This document shows positions 22,041 through 29,751 of a stretch of DNA of 38,253 nt, in pieces. The position numbers and the translations under genes are program-made. The notes under the pieces are model-generated. The model was given only the letters and a program-made list of their open reading frames with translations, ran no database searches and was not told the DNA's origin. Every line of letters starts with the position of its first letter. The first letter of the stretch is position 1. This DNA is from Actinomycetota bacterium. GTDB taxonomy: Bacteria > Actinomycetota > Actinomycetes > Streptosporangiales > Streptosporangiaceae. The stretch spans positions 1 to 38,253 of the forward strand of contig DAHVAN010000339.1 of NCBI GenBank assembly GCA_027314595.1, read 5' to 3'.

Positions 22041-23200
22041 GGCTCAGGCGCGGCTTCCGGCGGCCGGGCGGTGACGGCCGGCGCGCTTGCCATGTCGGTG
22101 GTCCACTTGTCTTCGACGTTGCCGAGGCGCCAGTAGATCAGGGCGGCCGCCCAGACGGCGATGAACAGCCCGGCGATGCAGAAGCCGGCCAAGTTGATGT
22201 TGAAGCTTGCCATCAGGTCCCAGAATGCGCCGCGCAAGTGGATCTCGGATGTGAGGACGCCGAGGATCTCGATGGTCCCGATGATGAACGCCGCTCCGAT
22301 GGACAGGGCCGTGATAACGAGGTTGTAGTAGACCTTCCGAACCGGGCGGGCGAACGCCCAGCCGTAGGCGAAGTTCATGAGGATCCCGTCCAGCGTGTCG
22401 AACAGCATCATGCCGCCGGAGAACAGGAACGGCAGCGCGAGGACGGCGAAGTACGGCAGGCTCTGCAGGGCGGCATAGGTCGTCGCGGCCAGCAGCACCA
22501 CCTCGGTGGCGGTGTCGAAACCGATGCCGAACGCCAGGCCGGCGAAGTACAGCTGCCAGGGGTGGTTGATGGACCGCATGAACCGGCCGAAGAACCGGTA
22601 CATGAGGCCGCGGGCCTGCAACTGGTCCGCTAGCTGCTGCTCATCGTAGGTGCCTGCGCGCATCTCGCGGAACACCTTGAAGATGCCGGCCAGCACGATC
22701 AGGTTGAGCAACGCGATCAGGTACAAGAACCCGGCCGACGCCGCCGTCCCGATCGCCCCGCCCGCGGTCTCGTACGCCGAGTTCGGGTCAACCATCGCGC
22801 CGAACACCGCGCGCGCCGCGAACGTGATCCCCGCGCCGACGGCCACGATGACCGTGGAGTGGCCGAAGGAGAAGAAGAACCCGGTGCCGAGCGGTCGCTT
22901 GCCGTCGGCCATCAGCTTGCGGGTCGTATTGTCGATGCAGGAGATGTGGTCGGCGTCGAACGCGTGCCGGACGCCGAGGAACCAGGCCGTGAGCGCGACG
23001 CCGATGCCGGCGCCCAGGCCGGCGCTCCCGCCCTCGCCCCTGTAGTCGAAATGGTGCGGCAGCACGTACAGCGTGAAGATTCCCCAGCCCGCGCCGTTGA
23101 GTGCCGCGATGACGGCGAACATCGCGCCGAGCCGAACGCGCTCAGCGGACGACAGCGCCGCGTGGAGGGCCCGCAGCCGAATGCCGAAAGATGCGCCCAC
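22037..23200 (-). CDS. NiCoT-family nickel/cobalt permease
   Basis: A 387-residue inner-membrane transporter of the NiCoT (HoxN/NixA/NhlF) family that imports Ni2+ or Co2+. The signature RHAFDADHI in helix II is present (about 78-86), as are FSFGHSTVI, FGIGFDTATE and GGMMLFDTLDGILM, the four motifs of the family, plus about eight hydrophobic segments. The N-terminus is cytoplasmic and basic, and a Pro/Ala-rich tail follows the last helix. It is the last recognised gene of the cobalamin operon, starting 10 nt after the cobS stop. I therefore infer cobalt uptake for corrin synthesis rather than nickel. No cobalamin riboswitch precedes it. Confidence 0.92.
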   Translation of the reverse strand: MGASFGIRLRALHAALSSAERVRLGAMFAVIAALNGAGWGIFTLYVLPHHFDYRGEGGSAGLGAGIGVALTAWFLGVRHAFDADHISCIDNTTRKLMADGKRPLGTGFFFSFGHSTVIVAVGAGITFAARAVFGAMVDPNSAYETAGGAIGTAASAGFLYLIALLNLIVLAGIFKVFREMRAGTYDEQQLADQLQARGLMYRFFGRFMRSINHPWQLYFAGLAFGIGFDTATEVVLLAATTYAALQSLPYFAVLALPFLFSGGMMLFDTLDGILMNFAYGWAFARPVRKVYYNLVITALSIGAAFIIGTIEILGVLTSEIHLRGAFWDLMASFNINLAGFCIAGLFIAVWAAALIYWRLGNVEDKWTTDMASAPAVTARPPEAAPEP

Positions 23201-23210
23201 CTGCCGTCCT

Positions 23211-24002
23211 TCAGGTGAGCACGGTCAGCGCGGTCAGCGTCGCCGTCATCGCCAGCTCGATGACCGCGCCGAAGACGTCACCGGTAAGGCCGCCAAGGCG
23301 GGACCTGGCCGCCACGCACACGGCGGTCGCGGCTAGCAGCCCCGCCGCCGCCGCGGCCAGCAGCCGGGCGGCGAGCGGAGTTCCCGCCGCCAGTTCGCCG
23401 CTGCCCGCCACCGCCGCCAAGAGCACGATGAGCGCGGTCATGCGGGCGCGGGCCGGCGTCCGGCCCGCTACCAGCGCGCCGAATCCGCCGGGGCGAGCGG
23501 GCGGGAAGGCCGGTCCTGTCGCCACTATCACCGCGGTGCGCGCGGTGACGGCACCGAGGACGAGGCCGACCACCGCGAGGCGGCACGGCAGCGCGGCGAG
23601 CGCGGTGACCTGGAGGAGCACGGCCAGCACCAGGGCAGCGACGCCGAGCGGCCCGGTGTCCCCGCGGCGCATGATCTCAAGGGCCGCGTCCGCGGGCCGC
23701 CGGGAACCAAGGCCGTCCGCGGTGTCCGCCAGGCCGTCGAGATGCAGTCCGCCGGTGAGCACGGCGAGCACCGCGACGGCGAGGACCGCGCCGAGCAGCC
23801 TGCGCAGCGGAGCGCCGCCGCCCAGGCCGACGGCGAGCAGCGCGGCCGCCGCTGGCACCGAGAGCAGCACGCCCACCGCGGGCAGCCACAGGATGGCCTT
23901 GCCCGCTACGTCTTCGTCCACCGGGCCGGACACGGGGACGGGGATGATCGTGAACATGCTCACCGCGACCTGCGCCGGCCGTGGCCGGGCGGCCTGCGTC
24001 AT
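23211..24002 (-). CDS. cobS: Adenosylcobinamide-GDP ribazoletransferase (cobalamin synthase)
   Basis: Integral membrane enzyme, 263 residues, that joins adenosylcobinamide-GDP to alpha-ribazole(-5'-phosphate), the last assembly step of the cofactor. Motifs are FTIIPVPV near the N-terminus, the metal-binding GGLHLDGLADTADG (about 84-97) and IMRRGDTGPLGVAALV (about 109-124), followed by several hydrophobic helices. This matches the family's length and order. The start overlaps the stop of the cobU fusion gene as ATGA. The neighbouring cobU and cobT domains supply both substrates. Confidence 0.93.
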   Translation of the reverse strand: MTQAARPRPAQVAVSMFTIIPVPVSGPVDEDVAGKAILWLPAVGVLLSVPAAAALLAVGLGGGAPLRRLLGAVLAVAVLAVLTGGLHLDGLADTADGLGSRRPADAALEIMRRGDTGPLGVAALVLAVLLQVTALAALPCRLAVVGLVLGAVTARTAVIVATGPAFPPARPGGFGALVAGRTPARARMTALIVLLAAVAGSGELAAGTPLAARLLAAAAAGLLAATAVCVAARSRLGGLTGDVFGAVIELAMTATLTALTVLT

Positions 24003-25075
24003 CGCAGCCGCCGGGGCAGTCCGGCGGTGCAGAACCAGACCTCGTCGCTGTCCGCCGCGACTAGGGCGTTGAGGCGGCCCAGCGCGTCACGGTAGCGGCG
24101 GCCGGACGCCGTGGCGGGCACGACGCCACAGCCCACCTCGTTGCTGACCGCGACCACGTGCCGGGAGGTGGCACGCCAGGAGCGCAGCAGCCGGTCCACC
24201 CGCGCGGTCACCTCCTCGCGGCTGTCCCCGCCCGCGGTGCCGTCACCGTCTTCTTCGCCTTGGCAGCCCTCGCCGCCGGACCAGGCGCCGCATTCGTCCA
24301 TGACGCGCGCCAGCCAGAGGGACAGGCAGTCAATGAGGACCGGCGCCGGGTCGCCGGACTTCAGCACCTGCTCAAGGTCCAGCGTCTGCGTGGTGCGCCA
24401 GTGCGGCGGCCGGCGCCGCCTGTGCTCGGCTACTCGCGCCGCCCACTCGCTGTCGCTGGCGTCGGGCGGTGCTCCGGTGGCCACGTACTCGACCTCGCCG
24501 TGGGCGGCAAGGAACCGCTCGGCGGTGGCCGACTTCCCCGACCTCGCGCCCCCGAGCACGAGCACGCGGCCACCGACCGGCGGACGGGCACGCTGGCCGG
24601 GATCCGCGCCTTTCAGCCGCAGGTCGCCCTGCCATTCACTGTGGTCACTCTCGTCGCCGGCCCGCGGCGGGGCGGCGGGTACCAGGGCCGCCGGCTCCGC
24701 GGCATCATCGGCCCTGACGCACCACAGGCGCGACCGCTCGGCGTCCGCCGCCACCATGGCGTTGACATCGGGCCGGTCCGCGCAGGCGAGCACCAGCCAG
24801 GCGCCGTCGAGGTCACAGGCCGCGTAGCTGCCCCGGCGGGTGCTGATCAGTCCCAGGGACGCCAGGCCGGCCAGCGAGGCGCTGATCTCCGGCGCGACGA
24901 CGAGCACGTCGGCGCCGGCCGCCCGCAGGCCCGCCACGCGCCGCGCCGCCACCGGCCCGCCGCCTACGACCACCGCCAGACGCCCGTCAAGCCGCAGGCT
25001 GAGCAGATACGCCGGCGTTGCCCGCGGGCCGGCCCGATTCGTCCGCATCTGCTTGGCAGCCGGCCCCTCGGACAT
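23999..25075 (-). CDS. cobU: Fusion of precorrin-2 dehydrogenase-like (SirC/Met8-type) domain and CobU kinase/guanylyltransferase
   Basis: A 358-residue two-domain protein. Residues about 20-132 are the NAD-binding domain of precorrin-2 dehydrogenase (as in CysG/SirC): AYLLSLRLDGRLAVVVGGGP, then VAARRVAGLRAAGADVLVVAP and LDGAWLVLACADRPDVN. The later catalytic/dimerisation part of SirC is missing. Residues about 168-358 are CobU: P-loop LGGARSGKS, VEYVATG, the guanylylated His in RVAEHRRRRP, LIDCLSLWL and SNEVGCGVVP. CobU phosphorylates adenosylcobinamide and makes the GDP adduct. An acidic, Gly-rich loop (GGEGCQGEEDGDGTAGG) is inserted in the CobU part. It starts 4 nt after the bluB-cobT stop and overlaps cobS. 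The dehydrogenase could supply sirohydrochlorin for CbiX, or be only structural. Confidence 0.88.
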   Translation of the reverse strand: MSEGPAAKQMRTNRAGPRATPAYLLSLRLDGRLAVVVGGGPVAARRVAGLRAAGADVLVVAPEISASLAGLASLGLISTRRGSYAACDLDGAWLVLACADRPDVNAMVAADAERSRLWCVRADDAAEPAALVPAAPPRAGDESDHSEWQGDLRLKGADPGQRARPPVGGRVLVLGGARSGKSATAERFLAAHGEVEYVATGAPPDASDSEWAARVAEHRRRRPPHWRTTQTLDLEQVLKSGDPAPVLIDCLSLWLARVMDECGAWSGGEGCQGEEDGDGTAGGDSREEVTARVDRLLRSWRATSRHVVAVSNEVGCGVVPATASGRRYRDALGRLNALVAADSDEVWFCTAGLPRRLR

Positions 25076-25079
25076 GTCC

Positions 25080-26822
25080 TCACTCCTTCGCGCCCGACAC
25101 GCCGGCGCTGTCGAAAGTCGCGACGTCGCGCAGCACGCGGGCGGCCGAGGCGACGATGGGCAGCGCCAGGACGGCCCCGGACCCCTCGCCGAGGCGCAGG
25201 TCGAGCTCGAGCAGGGGGCGCAGCCCGAGCACGGTCAGCGCCCGGCTCGCGCCGGGTTCGGTAGACCGGTGGCCGGCCACCATGTACCCGGCGGCGGCGG
25301 GCGAGAACGCGGCGGCGGCGAGTGCCGCGGCGCACGCGATCACCCCGTCGAGCACGACAGGGACACGCAGCGCCGCGGCGCCGAGCAGGTAGCCCGCCAG
25401 GGCCGCGTGCTCCAGGCCGCCCACCGCGGCGAGCACGGCGAGGGGGTCGCCGGGGTCGGGCCGGTGCCGCGCCAGGGCGCGGCGCACCACGTCCACCTTG
25501 TGCGCCCAGGTCTGGTCATCCACGCCGGTGCCCCGGCCGGTCACTTCCACCGGGTCGGCGCCGGTGAACGCCGCGATGAGCGCCGCCGAGGCGGTGGTGT
25601 TCGCGATCCCCATGTCGCCGGTGAGCAGGCAGCGGTTGCCAGCCGCGACCAGGTCCCTGGCCGTCTCGATGCCGACCTCGGCGGCCTGTCTCGCTTCTTC
25701 CACGGTCATGGCCTGGCCGCCGGTCATGTCGGCGGTGCCGCGGCGCACCTTGCGCGGCAGCAGGCCGGGGGCGGCCGGAAGATCGGCCGCGACGCCGACG
25801 TCGATCACGCAGACCTCCGCGCCGACCTGAGCGGCGATCGCGTTGACCACGGCTGTCGACGCCAGGAAGTTCGCCACCATCTGCGCGGTGACCTCCTGCG
25901 GCCAGGGGGTGACGTGCTGGGCGTGCACGCCGTGGTCCCCGGCGAACACGGCGACCGCCGCGGGCTCGGGCAGCGGCGGCGGGCACTCGCCCGCGATCCC
26001 GGACAACTGCGCCGACAGGTCTTCGAGGTACCCCAGGGACAGCGGGGGCTTGGTGAGCTGAGACTGGCGTTCGCGCGCGGCCTCGGCCGCCATGCCGTCC
26101 GGGGGGCGGATGGCGGCCAGCGTGTCCGCGAGCAGGCTGACCGGTTCCGCTCCGGGCAGTCCGCGCTGTCCCCAGCGGCCCTGGTGCACCGCCCATGCCA
26201 GGGGCCGCTGCCGCGCCCAGCCCGACAGCGCCAGCTCCGGGGCGGGCGGGAATTCCTCGACGTGCCCGACGCACAGGTAGGCCACGACCTGCACGTGGCC
26301 GGGGAGCTCGAGCGCCGCGGCGAGTTCACGCTCGTCGAAGAAGCTGACCCAGCCCACGCCGAGTCCCTCGGCGCGCGCTGCCAGCCAGAGGTTCTGCACC
26401 GCGGTCACGGCCGAGTACTGCGCGGCCTGCGGCTGCGCGTGCCGGCCGAGCACGTGCCTGCCGCCCCGCGTGGGGTCGCAGGCGACGACGACGTTGACCG
26501 GGCTTTCCAGGATCGCCTCGACCTTGAGCCTGCTGAAGGCCAGGGCCCGCGCCCACGGCAGGGTCGCCGCGTAACTGTCCCGCTGCGCCTGCGCGAGCTG
26601 ATGCACGCGCTCGCGGACCGCCCGGTCGCGCAGGATGAGGAAATCCCACGGCTGGCTGAGCCCGACGCTCGGTGCCTGGTGCGCGGCGCCGAGCACGCGG
26701 GTCAGCACGTCGTCGCCGACCGGGTCGGGCATGAAGCCGTTCCTGATGTCCCGCCGGGCGCCGGCGATCCGGTAGAAGGCTTCGGTCTCTGGCTGGCCAG
26801 GAGCGTGATCGGGTTGGGTCAT
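25080..26822 (-). CDS. cobT: BluB-CobT fusion: DMB synthase and nicotinate-nucleotide:DMB phosphoribosyltransferase
   Basis: A 580-residue bifunctional enzyme for the lower ligand. Residues about 12-215 are BluB, a flavin-destructase of the nitroreductase fold that turns FMNH2 and O2 into 5,6-dimethylbenzimidazole: YRIAGARRDIRNGFMPDPV, the HQAPSVGLSQPWDF loop, GLGVGWVSFF and YLCVGHVEEFP. After a short linker, residues about 228-575 are CobT: LPEPAAVAVFAGDHGV, LTGDMGIANTTASAAL, AAVGGLEHAALAGYLLG and DLRLGEGSGAVLALP, the last carrying the catalytic Glu. CobT then activates DMB to alpha-ribazole phosphate, so the fusion makes and uses DMB in one polypeptide. BluB needs oxygen even if the ring route is oxygen-independent. 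The gene overlaps cobC by ATGA. Confidence 0.93.
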   Translation of the reverse strand: MTQPDHAPGQPETEAFYRIAGARRDIRNGFMPDPVGDDVLTRVLGAAHQAPSVGLSQPWDFLILRDRAVRERVHQLAQAQRDSYAATLPWARALAFSRLKVEAILESPVNVVVACDPTRGGRHVLGRHAQPQAAQYSAVTAVQNLWLAARAEGLGVGWVSFFDERELAAALELPGHVQVVAYLCVGHVEEFPPAPELALSGWARQRPLAWAVHQGRWGQRGLPGAEPVSLLADTLAAIRPPDGMAAEAARERQSQLTKPPLSLGYLEDLSAQLSGIAGECPPPLPEPAAVAVFAGDHGVHAQHVTPWPQEVTAQMVANFLASTAVVNAIAAQVGAEVCVIDVGVAADLPAAPGLLPRKVRRGTADMTGGQAMTVEEARQAAEVGIETARDLVAAGNRCLLTGDMGIANTTASAALIAAFTGADPVEVTGRGTGVDDQTWAHKVDVVRRALARHRPDPGDPLAVLAAVGGLEHAALAGYLLGAAALRVPVVLDGVIACAAALAAAAFSPAAAGYMVAGHRSTEPGASRALTVLGLRPLLELDLRLGEGSGAVLALPIVASAARVLRDVATFDSAGVSGAKE

Positions 26823-27946
26823 GTCAGTTCCTCACTCAGTGCCTCGCGAAGGGAATGGGCGAACGCGTCGGACGTCGCGGTCTCGCGCACGGCGATCCGC
26901 AGCCAGTCGGGACCGAGGCCGGGGAAGGTGTCGCCGCGCCGCACGGCAAAGCCCCTGCGGCGCAGTTCGTCCCTGACTTTCAGGCCGTCAGCAACGTGAA
27001 TCAGGACGAAGGGCGCCCGCTGGTTTCCGGCCACTTCCACGCCTGGGACCGTGCGGAGCAGCCGTATCAGGTGCGCCCGGTCAGCTTCGGATGCCCGCGC
27101 CATGGCGTCGGCCTCGGCGAGGGCGGCGGGCGAGGAGCAGGCGCGGGCGGCGGCGAGCGCCGGGGTGGACACCGCCCAGAGCGGCTGCGTGCCGCGCAGC
27201 CGCTCAAGCAGGGCCGGGTCGCCAAGGAGGTAGCCGACCCTGAGGCCCGCCAGCCCCCAGGTCTTGGTCAGGCTCCGGATGACGAGCAGTCCAGGCACGT
27301 CCGCCGGTCCTGCCAGGGTCTCAGGCTCGCCGGGTACCGCGTCCATGAACGCCTCGTCGATGACAAGCACCCGCCCCGGCCGGGCAAGCCCGGCGAGGAG
27401 GGCTGCCGGATGGAGGACGGACGTGGGGTTGGTGGGGTTGCCGACGGCCACCAGGTCGGCATCCTCGGGGATGATGGCCCGCGTCAGCCGGAAGCCGTCC
27501 GCCGGGGTGAGCAGCACCCGGTGCACCGGGTGGCCCGCGGCGCGCAGCGCGGCTTCCGGCTCGGTGAACTGCGGGTGCACCACCACCGCGCGTTCCGGCC
27601 GCAGCGCCCTGGCGATGAGCACGAACGCCTCGGCGGCGCCCGCGGTCAGCAGGACCTCCTCGGCGCGCCGCCCGTGCCGCGCCGCTACTGCCCGGGCGGC
27701 CGGGGCCGGGCCGGGATAGGCGGCAAGCCCGGACAGGGTGCGGGCCAGTTCCGCGCACAGCCAGTCCGGCGGTTCCCGGCGGCGCACGTTCACGGCCAGA
27801 TCGACGAGGCCGGGGGCGAGCTCGGCGTCGCCGTGATAGGTGAGGCCGGCGGTCTCCGCGATGCTGGCGTCGGCGCCGGTCCTGGCCGTACTCGCCCTGG
27901 CCGTACTCGCCCTGGCCGTGCCGGCGTCGGCGATCTCAGCGGCCAT
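26819..27946 (-). CDS. cobC: Threonine-phosphate decarboxylase / CobC-type PLP aminotransferase-fold enzyme
   Basis: A 375-residue class I/II aminotransferase-fold protein of the cobalamin pathway. It supplies (R)-1-amino-2-propanol phosphate, the nucleotide-loop linker (named CobD in Salmonella, CobC in Pseudomonas). Visible features are LVDLAVNVRR, AAYPGPAPA (typical of the family), LLTAGAAEAF, VAVGNPTNPTSV, VIDEAFMDA and the PLP lysine in IRSLTKTWGLAGLRVGY. The first 35 residues are an Ala/Thr/Arg-rich tail containing a tandem duplication (TARAS twice) encoded by a 15-bp DNA repeat. The start may really lie downstream of it. It overlaps cbiX by 11 nt and bluB-cobT by ATGA. Confidence 0.88.
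   Translation of the reverse strand: MAAEIADAGTARASTARASTARTGADASIAETAGLTYHGDAELAPGLVDLAVNVRRREPPDWLCAELARTLSGLAAYPGPAPAARAVAARHGRRAEEVLLTAGAAEAFVLIARALRPERAVVVHPQFTEPEAALRAAGHPVHRVLLTPADGFRLTRAIIPEDADLVAVGNPTNPTSVLHPAALLAGLARPGRVLVIDEAFMDAVPGEPETLAGPADVPGLLVIRSLTKTWGLAGLRVGYLLGDPALLERLRGTQPLWAVSTPALAAARACSSPAALAEADAMARASEADRAHLIRLLRTVPGVEVAGNQRAPFVLIHVADGLKVRDELRRRGFAVRRGDTFPGLGPDWLRIAVRETATSDAFAHSLREALSEELT
27881..27919. repeat. 15-bp tandem repeat in the cobC 5' end
   Basis: The unit CCTGGCCGTACTCGC is present twice in tandem, plus nine bases of a third copy. It encodes repeated five-residue units in the non-conserved N-terminal tail of CobC, so the frame is preserved. Confidence 0.85.
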
Positions 27947-28832
27947 GACCGGCCTCGCGCAGGTGCCGGCGGTCGTCGTCCGGATGATGGTGCGGGGTCT
28001 GGGGACGGCCTGCCTTGTCGGTGAATCCGGGCATGGGGATCCGGTAGGCGCAGGTGTCGCAGTTCATCCGGATGTCGCCGCGGATCGCCTCCTGGTAGCG
28101 TTCCAGGACCAGGCCGGCGAGCTCGTCGCAGTCGCCGATGAGGCCGGCCACGCGCACGTCGATCCCCGGGTGCTCCGCCGCGAACTGGCGCGCCTGAGCG
28201 GCGACCCGGCCCGGCAGAATGCCGGGGAACAGGAAATAGGGCGCGACGACCACCCGCCCGGCGCCGAGCAGGCCGAGCTTGCGGAGCGCCGCGGGGACGG
28301 ACGGCTCGGCGAGTGAGATGAAGCAGAACTCCGCTCCCGCGTAGCCGCGTCCCTCCCACAGCAGGCGGGCGACCTTGGCGACCTCCGCGTTGGCGTCCGG
28401 GTCGGTGGAGCCCCGGCTGGCCAGCAGCACGTGGGCCGTTTCCCGCGGCTCGCCGCCGAGTGCGGCGTCGATCCGCTCCGCGACCAGGTCGAGCAGCACG
28501 GGATGCGGGCCGAGGGGCCGGCCGTAGTGCCAGCGAAGACCGGGGTGGCGCTGCCGCTCCCGCGCCAGGGAGGCCGGGATGTCCCCCTTGCCGTGGCCCG
28601 CCGCGGTGAGCACCAGGGGGACGGCCACCATGTCCTGGTGCTCGGCGACGGGCATCCGGTCGACCGCCTCCGTCACGGACGGGTGCGCCAGCTCGATGAA
28701 CCCGCCGCCGACCGCGGGCAGCCACTCCCCGGCGCGGGTGGCGACCCGCTCGACGAACCGGCAGAACTCGGCTACTCCCGCGGGGCTGCGGGTGCCGTGC
28801 CCGACGAGCACAAGCGGCGGCCCGCTGGTCAT
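27936..28832 (-). CDS. cbiX: Sirohydrochlorin cobaltochelatase, CbiX-type, with Cys motif and His-rich tail
   Basis: A 298-residue two-halved chelatase that inserts Co2+ into sirohydrochlorin, the first committed step of the early-insertion route. Metal-binding His12 (VGHGTR) and His80 (TAAGHGKGD) are present in the first half, and a second repeat half begins about residue 125. After residue 250 there is NCDTCAYRIPMPGF, a Cys-x-x-Cys site known in actinobacterial CbiX, and a His/Asp-rich tail HHHPDDDRRH that may hold cobalt. It overlaps cobH by 4 nt (ATGA). It fits the CbiG and CbiD enzymes in this operon, and the SirC-like domain in the cobU fusion would make its substrate. Confidence 0.9.
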   Translation of the reverse strand: MTSGPPLVLVGHGTRSPAGVAEFCRFVERVATRAGEWLPAVGGGFIELAHPSVTEAVDRMPVAEHQDMVAVPLVLTAAGHGKGDIPASLARERQRHPGLRWHYGRPLGPHPVLLDLVAERIDAALGGEPRETAHVLLASRGSTDPDANAEVAKVARLLWEGRGYAGAEFCFISLAEPSVPAALRKLGLLGAGRVVVAPYFLFPGILPGRVAAQARQFAAEHPGIDVRVAGLIGDCDELAGLVLERYQEAIRGDIRMNCDTCAYRIPMPGFTDKAGRPQTPHHHPDDDRRHLREAGHGR

Positions 28833-29524
28833 GAGCGGCTCGCTTCTTCGCTGTGCGGGATGTTCCTCGCGGTCCGGGCGCTTCCGCGGGGCTCACCTGG
28901 CTGGGCGGCGCAGAGCAAGGCATTGAGTGCGGCGGCGGCGACCGCGGCGCCGCCCTTCTCGCTCCGGTTGGTGACGGACGGCAGGCCGGAGGCACGCAGC
29001 GCCGCCTTGGACACGGCCGCCCCCACGAAGCCGACCGGCAGTCCGATGACAAGCGCCGGGGTCACGCCGAGGGTGAGCAGCTCCGTCAGGGCCGTGGGCG
29101 CGGTGCCGATGACCCAGACGGCGCCAGGGCCGGCTTCCGCGCAGGCCAGGCGGACCCCGGCCGCAGAGCGGGTGATGCTCTCGCGGCGCGCGAGATCCGC
29201 GGTCCGTGGGTCACCGATCCGGCAGATGACCTGGCGTGCGGTGACGCCCGCCGCGGTCATCGCCGAGTCCGCGACGACGGGCGCGCCGGCCGCCAGCGCC
29301 GCGGCGCCGGCCGCCAGCGCGTCCTCGGCGCACACCAGGTCGCCGAGGTATGCCTGGTCGGCGCTCGCGTGGATGACGCGCTCGGTCACCGCGCGGGTCA
29401 GCGGCGGAAGGCGGGAGGTGTCGAGCCGGGCCCGCAGGATCCGGTAGGACTCCCGCTCGATGGGGTGGATGACGCGGTTCACTGGCTGTCCCTTCGTCGC
29501 GGCTGCCCATGGCGGCCCTGTCAT
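28829..29524 (-). CDS. cobH: Precorrin-8X methylmutase (CobH/CbiC)
   Basis: A 231-residue enzyme that moves the C-11 methyl to C-12 to give hydrogenobyrinate or cobyrinate. Visible features are IHPIERESYRIL at the start, the catalytic His in RVIHASADQAYLGDL, VVADSAMTAAGV, VIGTAPTAL and the glycine-rich VIGLPVGFVGAAVSKAAL, all diagnostic of the family. The start is set at ATG 29524, which overlaps the ferredoxin stop as ATGA; a longer frame upstream to 29632 is the antisense-like Arg/Lys-rich shadow of the ferredoxin gene. Its own stop overlaps cbiX by ATGA. Confidence 0.92.
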   Translation of the reverse strand: MTGPPWAAATKGQPVNRVIHPIERESYRILRARLDTSRLPPLTRAVTERVIHASADQAYLGDLVCAEDALAAGAAALAAGAPVVADSAMTAAGVTARQVICRIGDPRTADLARRESITRSAAGVRLACAEAGPGAVWVIGTAPTALTELLTLGVTPALVIGLPVGFVGAAVSKAALRASGLPSVTNRSEKGGAAVAAAALNALLCAAQPGEPRGSARTARNIPHSEEASRS

Positions 29525-29751
29525 GGCGGCCCCTTTCGCGGCGGCCCCTTTCGCGGCGGCCCTGCGCGGCGGTCCCCGCCTGGCGGAACGCCATCGTCGG
29601 CGATGGCGTCGACCGGGCAGACCTCGATGCACTCGCCGCAGCCGGTGCAGCGGGCGGCGAGCACCCGCAGCGTGCCCCCGTCGGGGCGAAGCGCGTGTTC
29701 CGGGCAGGTGAGCAGGCAGGCGCCGCAGCCCTGGCAGGCGCCGATCGTCAC
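29521..29751 (-). CDS. 2x[4Fe-4S] ferredoxin of the cobalamin operon
   Basis: A 76-residue small electron carrier with two full cluster motifs, CQGCGACLLTCP and CTGCGECIEVCP, in the bacterial 8Fe ferredoxin pattern. The GTG start at 29751 overlaps the cobJ stop (GTGA); an in-frame GTG at 29763 would add four residues. The C-terminal tail (about 57-76) is basic and Pro-rich, with duplicated RKGPP from a 15-bp DNA repeat, and overlaps the cobH start (ATGA). It probably donates electrons to a step of the pathway, such as cob(II)yrinate reduction for CobO or a dehydrogenase step. The partner is not shown by the sequence. Confidence 0.87.
   Translation of the reverse strand: MTIGACQGCGACLLTCPEHALRPDGGTLRVLAARCTGCGECIEVCPVDAIADDGVPPGGDRRAGPPRKGPPRKGPP
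29525..29563. repeat. 15-bp tandem repeat at the ferredoxin 3' end
   Basis: GGCGGCCCCTTTCGC occurs twice in tandem (29525-29539, 29540-29554), with part of a third copy. It encodes the duplicated RKGPP units of the ferredoxin tail, just before the cobH start. Confidence 0.85.

Noticed and set aside
21600-23210. Cobalamin riboswitch before or near the NiCoT gene
   Set aside because: I looked for the conserved B12-box type sequence and saw none; the transporter is the tail of a long operon whose promoter lies beyond the right edge.
24840-26999. Very long plus-strand open frame (719 codons) over bluB-cobT
   Set aside because: It is antisense to a gene with clear family motifs and its translation is Arg/Gly/His-rich low complexity, as expected from high-GC shadows.
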